Below, in pieces: positions 17,564-27,400 of a stretch of 51,416 bases of DNA. The DNA comes from an uncultured Rhodopila sp. (GTDB taxonomy: Bacteria > Pseudomonadota > Alphaproteobacteria > Acetobacterales > Acetobacteraceae), in contig CAIZFE010000036.1 in assembly GCA_903932145.1 (NCBI GenBank), forward strand, positions 1-51,416, in the 5' to 3' direction. A program made the position numbers and the translations under genes. The notes under the pieces were generated by a model. That model did no database searches. It saw only the letters and a program-made list of their open reading frames with translations, and was not told the DNA's origin. Position 1 is the first letter of the stretch. The number at the start of each line of letters is the position of its first letter.

Positions 17564-18907
17564 TCAAAAATCTTTTGCGTCCATTAACTGCCGGCTTTCC
17601 GTTACGCCGGGCATACCGGGCGGTGTGTGCGTGGCCACAGCGCTTGCTCCCTTCGGCTTCGTGCTCATCATGGCCCGCATCTGGCTTTCCCCGGCAGCCG
17701 ACCAGATCCGGATGACGCCGATGATGGGCGTCTGGGTCGCCGGGTGTTGGCCGCTCCAACTCGTCAAAGTCCGGAGCCCGGTGATGTTGATCGTGGACGT
17801 GCGGATCATCGTTCGTTTCATTTCGTCCAGAGCGCGTTTGGTGTCATCGATCGAACTGGAATCCGGTAGGCTTGAGGCAATCCTGTCCACCTCCTGCCCG
17901 ACCGTCCCGCTACGATCGTAGGTGAGGCTTCCCTTCAGAAAGTCGGAAATCTGTCCGTCCGCTATCAATTCAGCCTGCCGCCGCGCCGCTTCGCGGTAGG
18001 TCGCGGCAATTCCGGCATCCGTGCCGCGATAGGACGATGCCCATTGACCGAAGGAAACGATGACCGGCAGTCCGTTCTCATCGAACAGGCGTCGGACCCC
18101 GAAATCATTGATCAACCCGGTCTTATCGGCATACAGCCTGGAGAGATCCTGCGCCCGTGCCGGATCGGCGGGAAATTCTCCCCTCGCCGTCAATATTTGC
18201 TGGACAAAATCCCGCATCATCGACGAAGCAATCGCCACAACGCCAATCGTGTAATTGCCGGTTCCGTCATGACCTTCGAAGGTCTTTACAGAACACAGAC
18301 CCAAGGTATCGCCGAGCGAGTGTTGCATCGATGTAGTCTTGAGGTGATTCGTCAGAAGGGCGGTCTTCTGTGCTTCCGGCGCGCTCTCATACTCGCGCGG
18401 ATCGACGCCCATGTCCTTCAGTTCTTTATCGAGTTTGCCACCGGCGACCCCGACCAACTTACGCAACAGGTCCGCCGCCTTTCCGGGCATCTTGCGATCT
18501 TCGAACGGGGGCGGCTGCTCGTCTGCCGATTTATAAAAATCCAGCACCGTTCGGGTCATGTTGCGGGTGTTCTGCTCCGCGACAAAATCCGCTTGCGCTT
18601 CAATGAGCGCATTGTTGTAGGTGATGGTGCGATATCGCACCCAGTCGGGATTGGTTACCGGAACCTGAACCGGGGCCTTGCCGCGAAGGATAAACAACTC
18701 GCCGCGGCGTTCTCTTTCGCCGAAATGTTGCTCATCGATAAATTGCTGCATCTGATCGTCGATGAGTGCGGCAGGATCAACAGGTGCTTGCGATACAGAC
18801 GAATTCGCAACGTCTCTCACTTGATCGGAAGATTGCGCACGGACCAAACGGGTCAATCCGAGTATCGGGATGGCCGAGAGCGCCGTACGACGGGTCAACA
18901 TCACCAA
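17564..18907 (-). CDS. Exported protein of unknown function in the LpoB/CsgG-like cluster
   Basis: This encodes 447 aa with a Tat- or Sec-like signal (TRRTALSAIPILGLTRLVRA). The mature protein has no recognisable catalytic motif. It contains a central block with one Cys (LGLCSVKTFEGHD, followed by GNYTIGVVAIASSMM) and a long C-terminal region that ends in a GVIRIWSAAGESQMR segment typical of a periplasmic structural domain. I recall uncharacterised proteins of this type beside COG3014/LpoB-like genes, but cannot give a verified family name. It overlaps the LpoB-like gene by 7 bases, so it is certainly part of the cluster. The function is unknown, probably as a partner of the LpoB- and CsgG-like proteins. 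Confidence 0.75.
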   Translation of the reverse strand: MVMLTRRTALSAIPILGLTRLVRAQSSDQVRDVANSSVSQAPVDPAALIDDQMQQFIDEQHFGERERRGELFILRGKAPVQVPVTNPDWVRYRTITYNNALIEAQADFVAEQNTRNMTRTVLDFYKSADEQPPPFEDRKMPGKAADLLRKLVGVAGGKLDKELKDMGVDPREYESAPEAQKTALLTNHLKTTSMQHSLGDTLGLCSVKTFEGHDGTGNYTIGVVAIASSMMRDFVQQILTARGEFPADPARAQDLSRLYADKTGLINDFGVRRLFDENGLPVIVSFGQWASSYRGTDAGIAATYREAARRQAELIADGQISDFLKGSLTYDRSGTVGQEVDRIASSLPDSSSIDDTKRALDEMKRTMIRTSTINITGLRTLTSWSGQHPATQTPIIGVIRIWSAAGESQMRAMMSTKPKGASAVATHTPPGMPGVTESRQLMDAKDF

Positions 18908-19545
18908 GCCACCGTCTTGCCGCTGGTCAACTTCGAAATCGGGGTTTCACCCTCCCAAATACCCAGACCCGTGCGGATGTCGGTCAGGGTCAACTGGAAG
19001 GCGTAGTCGATCCTTTGGCTTCCATCGCCAAGCCGCTGGTTGAGTTGGATGATCTTGCCTGAAAGGCTTAATTCAGGTGCGATCATCTGTCCGGCTCCAG
19101 CAACCTTGTTCACATGCGCCTGGTTGAACTCGCGCGAACCCCGGAGATCGCGCATCTGCAGCGCCATCGGGTCTTCGACACCGTTGAAACCAATGGTAGT
19201 CGAGACCAGGAATCTGCCGGAATTCAGCAGATCGATGCGGATTTTCTTGACCAGCATATCGGTGTCGATGCGCTGCATCGTATCGTTTGTCATCCGGGAT
19301 ATCGCCAGCACGTATCGGTCACCGGTTGGCTTTACGATTGCGGGAGATGCCAACATGGAGGTCACGGCATCGCCGGCGGCATGCTCAAAATCACGCATGT
19401 CCAGGCCGGCGCCGACGGCGCTACGATCCGCGCGAGAGTCGATCACTGTGGTTTGCGTGCCTGTAGCGCAACCGGCAACCAGAAGCAGCGTCGCCGCAAT
19501 GGCGATCTTCGATGCGTATGAGGACCTTGGACTATTAAGCGTCAT
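18901..19545 (-). CDS. LpoB-like outer-membrane lipoprotein (penicillin-binding-protein activator family)
   Basis: This encodes 214 aa, with an N-terminal lipoprotein signal ending in the lipobox LLVAGC. The mature domain has the LpoB layout: YVLAISRMTNDTMQRIDTDML, IRIDLLNSGRFLVST, and a final strand pair around YAFQLTLTDIRTGLGIWEGE leading to the typical ISK-containing end. In enterobacteria LpoB reaches through the murein to activate PBP1b; whether this one does so is unknown, since no PBP gene is here. It follows the YcfL-like gene by 15 bases. E. coli also has ycfL next to lpoB, which supports a conserved functional pair. Confidence 0.87.
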   Translation of the reverse strand: MTLNSPRSSYASKIAIAATLLLVAGCATGTQTTVIDSRADRSAVGAGLDMRDFEHAAGDAVTSMLASPAIVKPTGDRYVLAISRMTNDTMQRIDTDMLVKKIRIDLLNSGRFLVSTTIGFNGVEDPMALQMRDLRGSREFNQAHVNKVAGAGQMIAPELSLSGKIIQLNQRLGDGSQRIDYAFQLTLTDIRTGLGIWEGETPISKLTSGKTVAW

Positions 19546-19560
19546 GGGCGAACAACCTTA

Positions 19561-19941
19561 CTAAAGTGCATCAACTGTCGGATCGGGCTCGACGCGCACG
19601 TGAAAACTGACAATGTCGCCGCGAGGGGCCACGCCACTGAGGAACGTGTCGCCATAACGTGGGACTGTTACATGCCTCGGGGTCGACATGACCGTAGCAA
19701 CGGGCCGGCCAGCACCATCCATCCAGTCGGTGATGGTGACGACCTTGATGTCTTTCGCCGTTGGATTTTCCAATCGCAACGACAAGCTTAAAAGTCCGTT
19801 GTCTCGTGACACAATCGGCACATCAGCCAGCACCGGCACGCTCGGAAGGATGGCAATCCGAGGGTCGCGAGGGGCATCGGGTGGCGGAACGCAGCCCACC
19901 AGACCGAGTCCACAAGCGAGGAGAAAGATTGTCGCCCTCAA
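19561..19941 (-). CDS. YcfL-like (DUF1425) small lipoprotein
   Basis: This encodes 126 aa with a lipobox (GLGLVGC) after a short hydrophobic signal. The mature part (SLSLRLENPTAKDIKVVTITDWMD, then GDTFLSGVAP and FHVRVEP) is an immunoglobulin-like beta-sandwich of the DUF1425/YcfL type. The start codon overlaps the stop of the upstream COG3014-like gene (ATGA, 19938-19941). No biochemical role is established for the family; co-occurrence with LpoB-like genes suggests a peptidoglycan or envelope-assembly role. Confidence 0.82.
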   Translation of the reverse strand: MRATIFLLACGLGLVGCVPPPDAPRDPRIAILPSVPVLADVPIVSRDNGLLSLSLRLENPTAKDIKVVTITDWMDGAGRPVATVMSTPRHVTVPRYGDTFLSGVAPRGDIVSFHVRVEPDPTVDAL

Positions 19942-21350
19942 AGCGGGAAGACTTGCGTGGACGGTCGGCCGCCATGCATTGTCTCTTTGATATAGATGAT
20001 CGAGGACCGATCCACCGGCACCTTGACTGTGCCGAAGTCCATTCCGTCGTCACCCTGCAACCGTACGGTGCCGTCGGCCGGCATCTTGAGCCGAGCGGCC
20101 TGAAATTCCTTGGGCAGCGCCGTCCAGGAACGCGTGTCCGCGGTAGAGATGTTCGACGCGATGGCGGCAGTCAGCATCAACAGACTGTTGTTTGTTTGTG
20201 CGGCGGCGTACTGAACGCCAACCTTTAACGCTGCTTCGGCGACAGCACGCGCGAGAATGCCCTGATAACGGCGGCTGAACTCAGTTGCCATTACTCGATC
20301 GAAGCTACCGACCGAGACCGTTTTCGCTTGATCGCCGGTGGCCGAAGCCGTGATGCCACCGGACGCCATGGCGTGGAACATCATCCTCGGCATCGCAACC
20401 GTAACAGTGCTGATGTAGCTAGCCTTGCCGACAATCGGCACTGGGAAGGTGATGTTGTATTGGGAGAAGGTGGGCGCCTGACCGCTCTCGAACACGATCC
20501 AGATCGCCGGCGGCGACTTCTTGCCGGATTTCACCAGCTTGAGATCTGCATCGATTACCGGGCTGGGTCCAACCATATCGCGAACCCGTTGGAGTTCGAC
20601 CCGCGCGCGCTCAAAATCACTGCCTGTCTCGGCATTGTTCAATAGGAAGACCGCTGTCAGATAGCTGGCCGCGGGGTTGATGAACGGGCGGTAGTTGGCG
20701 TAGGCTCCGAATGTCAACTGCTCTGCCTGAAATTCTTTGCTGTTCTGGGCGTTGGTCATGGCGGTTGTAAGGTCGAACTGACCGGCTGATTTTTTCTTCA
20801 CGTCGGCGTCGAGCTTTTCTTTCTGCTTCGAAAATTGCTCCTCGGCCATAGCCTGTCGGCCGCCCACTCGATTGAATTCCACTCGTGCATTGGCGCGATC
20901 ACCCACTGTGAGGTACCCAAGCGCCTTGTACGTGTTCGCCATGATGCCGTCGTAGGTGGCATAATTATATTGCGTATTTGAAAAGCCATCGAGGTCGCGC
21001 GCCTTCATCAGGTTCTCAGCGCCATCCAGAACCGGGATTGCCGTCCTTGAATCACCAGCGTAAATTAACGCGGCTCCGGCATTCAGCGACCACGCAAGGT
21101 TGTTCGAAGTACCGTCAGGCGCAATCTTACCCGACGCCATGGCCATTTGGGCCGCTTGGGGATAGTCACCGTGCGCCAGCAGCCCATCAAAATTAGCCGC
21201 GTCCTGGCGCGAAACCTGGCCGGCGCATCCCTGTAGCATTACACCTAAAGCAACGATTCGACCGAGATGACTGACAGCACTGACAGGCGAAATACGTCTG
21301 TCGAATAACGAGTGTGCATTATCGATAGTAGTCTGGTCAGCCGAGTTCAT
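19938..21350 (-). CDS. COG3014-like TPR lipoprotein, first gene of the envelope cluster
   Basis: This encodes 470 aa. A lipobox-like LGVMLQGC lies around residues 35-42 after an unusually long, polar N-terminus, so the true start could be internal, although no better ATG is visible. The N-terminal half is TPR-like (DYPQAAQMAMASGK, NAGAALIYAGDSRTAIPVLD, YKALGYLTVGDRANARVEFN). The C-terminal half contains the COG3014 hallmark (PPAIWIVFESGQAP, PRYQGILARAV-like segments, AAAQTNNSLLMLTAA and the end block IYIKE). It presumably sits at the inner leaflet of the outer membrane and could be the scaffold of the five-protein system. It is overlapped by the YcfL-like gene. Confidence 0.82.
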   Translation of the reverse strand: MNSADQTTIDNAHSLFDRRISPVSAVSHLGRIVALGVMLQGCAGQVSRQDAANFDGLLAHGDYPQAAQMAMASGKIAPDGTSNNLAWSLNAGAALIYAGDSRTAIPVLDGAENLMKARDLDGFSNTQYNYATYDGIMANTYKALGYLTVGDRANARVEFNRVGGRQAMAEEQFSKQKEKLDADVKKKSAGQFDLTTAMTNAQNSKEFQAEQLTFGAYANYRPFINPAASYLTAVFLLNNAETGSDFERARVELQRVRDMVGPSPVIDADLKLVKSGKKSPPAIWIVFESGQAPTFSQYNITFPVPIVGKASYISTVTVAMPRMMFHAMASGGITASATGDQAKTVSVGSFDRVMATEFSRRYQGILARAVAEAALKVGVQYAAAQTNNSLLMLTAAIASNISTADTRSWTALPKEFQAARLKMPADGTVRLQGDDGMDFGTVKVPVDRSSIIYIKETMHGGRPSTQVFPL

Positions 21351-21616
21351 TGAATTCCCCTTCGGTCTTATTCAAGCCTCCGCATCGTGAAGCACCACAA
21401 CCGGGTTGTCAAGGCGCCATAACGATATATGTCGCGACGCTGAACTTTGGATCAATTTATTTCATTTTATTTCAATATCGGCGTGGAGTGCGCCCGTTTA
21501 TGTTAAATTGAAGTAAAATTTTACACACGTTGCAAAATTAAACCTATTGCGCCAACAATTGTTTTAATTGAGACTGGGCCAATTTTTGCCACGCACCGCA
21601 GTAAAATCCAACCTTA
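21351..21616 (-). promoter_or_regulatory. AT-rich intergenic region before the envelope cluster
   Basis: This gene-free stretch of 266 bases has a sharply AT-rich core (about 21440-21580). It must carry the promoter of the COG3014-to-CsgG-like cluster and the 3' end of the upstream peptide-binding-protein transcript. I see several A/T runs and a short palindrome (CAACAATTGTT near 21551-21565) but no convincing intrinsic terminator and no clear hexamer pair. Confidence 0.4.
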
Positions 21617-23194
21617 CTACGTCCGCTTCACACCCCAGAACACCGGGAACCCATCCAGCATCCCCTCCAGCGTATCCCGCGACGCCGTCGGTTGGAACCA
21701 CTGCCCAATCGGGATGTGCGGCACGTCGATCCACCACTGACGCTGGATATCCCGCGCGATCCTCTGCTGCTCGGGCAGATCGTTGGCATCCAGCCACTGG
21801 CCGCGCAGCTCCTCGATCCGCTTGCTGCTGACCCAGCCGAACCAGCCGGTTTCTCCGCTGGTGCGGAACGCGTGCCCCGACGGTCCTTGCAGGTCCAGAC
21901 CGGACAGCGTGGTGAACAGCCCACTCCAACCGCCCTGGTCGATCGGGGCTTTCTTCTCGCGCCGAGCGACAGCCGAACCCCAATCCATCGCGAGGTAGTC
22001 CACTTCCATGCCAGCCTGTTTCATGGCATCGGCGCCGACGTCGCCCATCGCCTTACGGTACGGCGTGTCGGTGGCGACCATCAGCGCCACGGTCTGGCCG
22101 GCGTAGCCCGCCGCTGCCAGGGCGGCCTTGACCTTTGCCATATCGCGCGGGGCGTTGAGAACCTCCATCCCAACGTCCGTCTCGAGGTCCGTTCCGGGGC
22201 AGAACACACCGACGTTGGTGCGCCACATTTTCGTATCCGTGCCGGCGATGGCGGTGACGAAGTCCTCCTGGTTGAACGCGCCCAGCAAAGCTCGCCTGAC
22301 GCCGGGGTTGTCGAACGGCGGTTGCAGACAGTTCATCTTCAGGAAGCCAATGACGCCGGAGGGGTCTTTGACCTCGACTTTGATGTGGCCGGCTTTCAGC
22401 AGGACCGGCTTCAGATCGTCGGTGGGGATTTCCCACCAGTCCATCTCGCCCGCCTGCAACGCACCGGCGGCGGTGCCTTCGTCGGGGATGGTGATCCACT
22501 CGACCCGGTCGAAGTTGACGATTTTCGGACCGGCCGTCCACCCGGGCGTGCCGTCCGGCCGAGGCACATAGCGATCGAATTTTTCATAGACCGCGCGCGA
22601 TCCCGAGACTCGTTCGTCCGCCTTGAAGCGAAACGGGCCGCTGCCCACCAGTTCGCCGATCTGTTTGAACGGATCGAGAGCCGCGAACCGCTCCGGCATC
22701 ATGGCACACATCGGCGTGGAGGTTTTGCCCAGCGCGTAGGGCAGCCGCGGAAATGGTTTCTTCAGCCGGAACCGGATAGTGCGGTCGTCCGGGGCCGACA
22801 GTTCGTCCGTGGTTTTCATCAGCACGCCCCCCAGCGCATCACGGGCAGCCCAACGGCGGATGGAGGCGACGCAGTCCCGGGCGAGGACTGTCTCGCCGTC
22901 GTGAAACCGCAGGCCATCGCGCAGGGTCAGGTCCCAGCGCTTGCCGTCGTCATCGATCTTCACCGAACCGACCATTTGTGGCTGGATACGGTATTGGGCG
23001 TCCATGCCGAACAGGGTGTCGAACACCATGTAGCCATGGTTGCGGGCAACATAGGCGGTGGTCCAGACCGGATCGATCACCGTCAGGTCGGATTGCGGGA
23101 TGAATTTCAGGACGCGGCTGGAGGCGGCCCGCGCCAGGGATGGTAGCGCGAGGGTGACGGCGGCTGCGCCCAGGAATTGGCGTCGTGTGGACAT
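21617..23194 (-). CDS. ABC transporter substrate-binding protein, peptide/opine family (SBP_bac_5)
   Basis: This encodes 525 aa. Start 23194 (MSTRRQFLGAAAV) has a GGGAGGAG ribosome site; the frame continues to 23281 without support. It has a twin-arginine signal (STRRQFLGAAAVTLALPSLARA). Family signatures are: the DPVWTTAYVARNHGYMVFDTLF block, RWDLTLRDGLRFHDGE, and the C-terminal WWIDVPHIPIGQW block. Proteins of this class deliver oligopeptides, nickel, glutathione or other solutes to an ABC importer. No permease or ATPase gene is adjacent, so it is an orphan in this window; its ligand is unknown. Confidence 0.9.
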   Translation of the reverse strand: MSTRRQFLGAAAVTLALPSLARAASSRVLKFIPQSDLTVIDPVWTTAYVARNHGYMVFDTLFGMDAQYRIQPQMVGSVKIDDDGKRWDLTLRDGLRFHDGETVLARDCVASIRRWAARDALGGVLMKTTDELSAPDDRTIRFRLKKPFPRLPYALGKTSTPMCAMMPERFAALDPFKQIGELVGSGPFRFKADERVSGSRAVYEKFDRYVPRPDGTPGWTAGPKIVNFDRVEWITIPDEGTAAGALQAGEMDWWEIPTDDLKPVLLKAGHIKVEVKDPSGVIGFLKMNCLQPPFDNPGVRRALLGAFNQEDFVTAIAGTDTKMWRTNVGVFCPGTDLETDVGMEVLNAPRDMAKVKAALAAAGYAGQTVALMVATDTPYRKAMGDVGADAMKQAGMEVDYLAMDWGSAVARREKKAPIDQGGWSGLFTTLSGLDLQGPSGHAFRTSGETGWFGWVSSKRIEELRGQWLDANDLPEQQRIARDIQRQWWIDVPHIPIGQWFQPTASRDTLEGMLDGFPVFWGVKRT

Positions 23195-23305
23195 GGTGTG
23201 GCTCCTCCCGCCCTGTACGGGCTTGCAGATACCCTTACTCTGATTTGCTTCGTCAGCGTATCGCCTGCGGTTACGGGGCACCCGATGAACCTGGATAGAG
23301 AAGCT

Positions 23306-24424
23306 CTATCGCCCGCCGGTCACCGCCTGGACACGCCCACCATCACCGACTTCATCCGGCAGATTAATCGCCACGCGCTGTCCGACCGTCGCCCCGTCGG
23401 ATAGCGAGGCCCGGATCCCGTCGGTATTCGCCACCGTCACCGGCCGCAGATGCACCGTCTGGTCGCTGCCAAGATCGGCGATCAGCGTCCGCGTGCCCCG
23501 CACGATCAGCCCGGCCATCGGGACCTCCGGGTAGCTGCGAACCGGTATATGCAGCGTGACATAAGCAAAGCTCCCTGGCACCAGAAAGTGGTCGGCGTTA
23601 TCCACGTCCAGTTCCACAAACAGCGTCCGCGTGCGCGGGTCCAGTTCGTTCGATGTCCGGGCGATCTTCGCCTTTACTTTGCGGTCTGAATTCGCACCAT
23701 CCGTAACGTCCGCCAAATCGCCAACATGCACGAACGGCACGTCACGCTGTTCCACGTACACATCGACGCGCAGCTTCGTATCGTCGGCGATCGTCAAAAC
23801 CGGCTGGTTGCTGGTCTTATTGGTCGTGGAGTTTTGCGCCAACGCTCCGACATCGACAAACCGGGCCGTCACGACCCCCGCGAACGGTGCTCTGATCTGC
23901 TCATATGATTTCAGCGTCGCGTTCTGCGCCACCGCCGCGGTCGCCATGGTGTAAGCTGTTTCGGCGGCATCGGCGGCCTGTTTGGACGTCCAGCCATGGG
24001 TTACCAGATCCTTCGCCCGATCCCAGTTACGCTTCTTGTTTTCCAGATCACGCAGCGCCGATTCGTATTGCTGGTCGGTCTCCACCGACGACACCACGGC
24101 CAGCAGGTCGCCCGGCTTTACCTGGTCGCCACGATCAACCGCGATCGACGAAACATAGCCGCTGACCTTGCTGTAGAGAGTCGCCGTTTGATACGATCGC
24201 GTATCGCCAAGCAACCGGATCAGCCGCTCCTTCGGTCCCTCCGTCACCTGCACGGTCTGCACCACCGGACCACGCGCGACACCCGCCGCCAGCGCATCGC
24301 GTGATGCCGCCAACGCGCTGTCCTTTTCATGCGACATCCGCCAGGCGCCCATCCCGGCCCCGCCGATGACCGCCACGCCGATCACAAACAAGAAGAACGA
24401 TCCGAAACGACCATTTTCAGCCAT
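23306..24424 (-). CDS. RND efflux periplasmic adaptor (membrane fusion protein)
   Basis: This encodes 372 aa. Start 24424 (MAENGRFGSFFLFVIGVAV) has GGAG upstream and overlaps the pump gene's end by 8 bases; the frame is open to 24541. One N-terminal membrane anchor is followed by the lipoyl-hairpin arrangement: SKVSGYVSSIAVDRGDQVKPGD, a coiled-coil hairpin (about 110-165), the second half-lipoyl (RAPFAGVVTARFVDVG), then beta-barrel and membrane-proximal domains. It links the inner-membrane pump to an outer-membrane channel. No TolC-type channel is encoded nearby, so a channel from elsewhere must be shared. Confidence 0.92.
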   Translation of the reverse strand: MAENGRFGSFFLFVIGVAVIGGAGMGAWRMSHEKDSALAASRDALAAGVARGPVVQTVQVTEGPKERLIRLLGDTRSYQTATLYSKVSGYVSSIAVDRGDQVKPGDLLAVVSSVETDQQYESALRDLENKKRNWDRAKDLVTHGWTSKQAADAAETAYTMATAAVAQNATLKSYEQIRAPFAGVVTARFVDVGALAQNSTTNKTSNQPVLTIADDTKLRVDVYVEQRDVPFVHVGDLADVTDGANSDRKVKAKIARTSNELDPRTRTLFVELDVDNADHFLVPGSFAYVTLHIPVRSYPEVPMAGLIVRGTRTLIADLGSDQTVHLRPVTVANTDGIRASLSDGATVGQRVAINLPDEVGDGGRVQAVTGGR

Positions 24425-27400
24425 GCGGGGTGACTCCGGTGTCAGCCGCTTCTTCGGCGAAGCGGGCATCGAGGGTGTGAAGCGTCGGCGGCGCGCGCCG
24501 GAGTAATGTGTAGAAGATCGGCACAATGAACAGGGTGGCAACAGTCGCCATGATCAGGCCGCCGATCACCGCCCGTCCCAGCGGAGCGTTTTGCTCACCG
24601 GCATCGCCAAGGCCCAGCGCCATCGGTAACATACCGATGATCATCGCCAGGGCGGTCATCAGCACCGGGCGCAGACGGATCGTGCAGGCACCGATCGCGC
24701 CCTCGGTGGCACTGCTGCCATCGCGCGACCGCAGATCGTTCGCGAAACTGACAACCAGGATCGAGTTCGACACCGAAATACCGATCGTCATGATCGAGCC
24801 CATCAGTGATTCCACGTTGATCGTGGTGCCGCTCAGCGCCAGCATCCAGATGATCCCCATCAGACCGCCCGGCACCGCCATCATGATGATAAACGGATCG
24901 ACCCATGACTGGAACAGAATGACCAGCAACGCATAGACCAGAATGACCGCCAGGATCATCCCCAGCCCCAGGCTGCGGAACGATGCCAGCATCACCTCAT
25001 TCTGGCCGCGAATGTCGATATGGGTGGTGATCGGCAGCCCCTTGCTGATCTCGTTGATCGCTTTCTGAATATCCGCCGCGGTGGCACCCAAATCCCGGCC
25101 ATCGACATTCGCCGCGATATCAAGCTCGCGCTGCACCGTATAGTGGTTTACCGATTCCAGGCTGGAGCGCGGGTAGATCGTTGCGATATCGCCAAGCCGC
25201 ACCACCGAGGCCGAGGGCACAGCGGCCGGATCGATGATCGTCGGAGCGACCGGCGTACTGACCGCTGTTGCCAGCAGGTCGTCCAAAGTCTTGATCTCGG
25301 ACAAAGGTGTCTGCACCGCGACCGAATAGTTCACGTTATTCTGGGGGTTGAGAAAAAAATTCGGCGAAACCAGCACGGACGAGGACAGCGACGTCAACAT
25401 GTTATTGGCCACGTCGCGCTGCGACACCCGCAGCTTGGCGGCCCGCATCCGATCCACGTCGATCTGCAATCCCGGATAGTTCAGCACCTGTACGATGTGC
25501 GGATCGGCGACGCCGGGGATCATTTTCATCCGGGCGACCAACTGTTGCGCCAGCCCGTACGAACGCTCAAAATTCACATCCTGGATCTGCACGTCGATCG
25601 GTGCCGGCAGACCGAAGTTCAGCACCTGACTGACGATATCGGCGGTCTGGAAGTAGATCGTACTACCAGGAAACCTGTCCGGCACATGCGCCCGAATATT
25701 GCGAATGTAGTCGTTGGTCGGATGATGTCCCGGCTTCAACGAGATCAAAATCTCCGCATCCATCGCCCCGACATTATCGCTCGGTACAAACGCCAGGTTA
25801 AAGGACGACGGCACCCCGACGGTATCGTTGACCGTATCGAGTTCGGCCGCCGGAATAATCGCCCGGACCGCTTCCTCGACCTGCAAAACCTGCTTCTCCG
25901 TCTCCTCGATCCGGGTCCCCGGCGGCGCGCGATAATGCATCTTGATCAGACCGACATCGGCGCTGGGGAAGAAGTCCAGCCCGATGGTGGTCGCAACACC
26001 GCCGGTCACCACCAGCAGAAGGACGAAACCACCAAGCACCACAGCGCGGTTACGCAACGTGCCGTCCAGCATCCACCAATAACCGCGCCGGAATTTCTCG
26101 AACCCGCGATCAAACAGACCGAAAAATCCGGTTGGAGGCACGTGGTGCGATGTGTCAGAACCCAACAACATTCGGGCGAAACTGGGCACAACGGTGAAGC
26201 TCAGGGCATAGGATGCCAGCATGCAGAACACGACCGTCGCGGCGAGCGGAATGAACAGGTAGCGCGCGACACCGAACAGCATCACCACCGGAAAGAACAC
26301 GATGCAAATGGCCAGCGTCGCCACCGTCAGCGGCTGGATGACCTCGGCCGATCCGTCCAAAATGGCAACGGTCAGTTTCTTACCCAGCATCAGGTTGCGG
26401 TGGATATTTTCGATAACGACGGTGGCGTTATCGACTAGCAACCCGATCGCGAGTGCCAAACCGCCGAGCGTCATCAGATTGACGCTGTTGCCGGTCAGGA
26501 ACAGTCCGATGATACCGGCGAACACCGACAGCGGAATGGATGCCGACACGATCACCGTATTCCGCCAACTCCCCAGGAACACCAGGATCAGCACCGACAC
26601 CAGGACCGACGAGATAATCGCCTCGCGCACGACGTTCTCCACCGCCGCCCGCACGAACACCGACTGATCGAAATCCAGTTTCAGATCCAACCCATTAGGC
26701 GCCGCCGCCTGCACCTCGGGCAACGCCGCGCGGGTCGCGTCCACCACCGCGAGGGTCGAGGCGTCGGCGTGCTTCAGGATCGCCAGATAGACCGCTCGCT
26801 TGCCGTTGACGTGGACAATATTGGCCTGGTTGGCAAAACTGTCGCTGACATGGCCAACGTCGCCGATGGTAACGGCTCGTCCGTCAAACACTCCGATCGG
26901 CAGGTCGTTGAAACGCTCCACCGCCGCCGGGCTGGAGTTGAGCTGCACGTTGTATTCACGCTCGCCAATCCGCGCGGTGCCGGCCGGCACGATCACGTTC
27001 GAAGCCTGCAACGCATTCACCACGTCGGTCAGCGAAAACCCCTTCGCCGCCAGCAGGCCCGGATCGACATCGACATTCATCTGCCGTTGCTTGCCGCCGA
27101 ACGGTCCCGGCGTGGAAAGACCGGGAATAGTAAACAGCTTCACCCGTATGAAATTCAAACTGTAGTCATAAATCTGCTGCTCGGTCAGTGTCTGCGAAGA
27201 CATCGTCAACTGCACGACCGGTACGTTCGACGCATTGAACTGAATCACCGCCGGCGGCTGCATCCCGGGGGGAGCACTGCGCAAGATCGAATTATTCACC
27301 GAGGTGATCTGTGCGATGGCGCCACCGATCTCAGTCCCCGGCTGAAAATAGACTTTCAGAATGCCGATGCCGGGAATCGATTGCGATTCGATCCGGGAGA

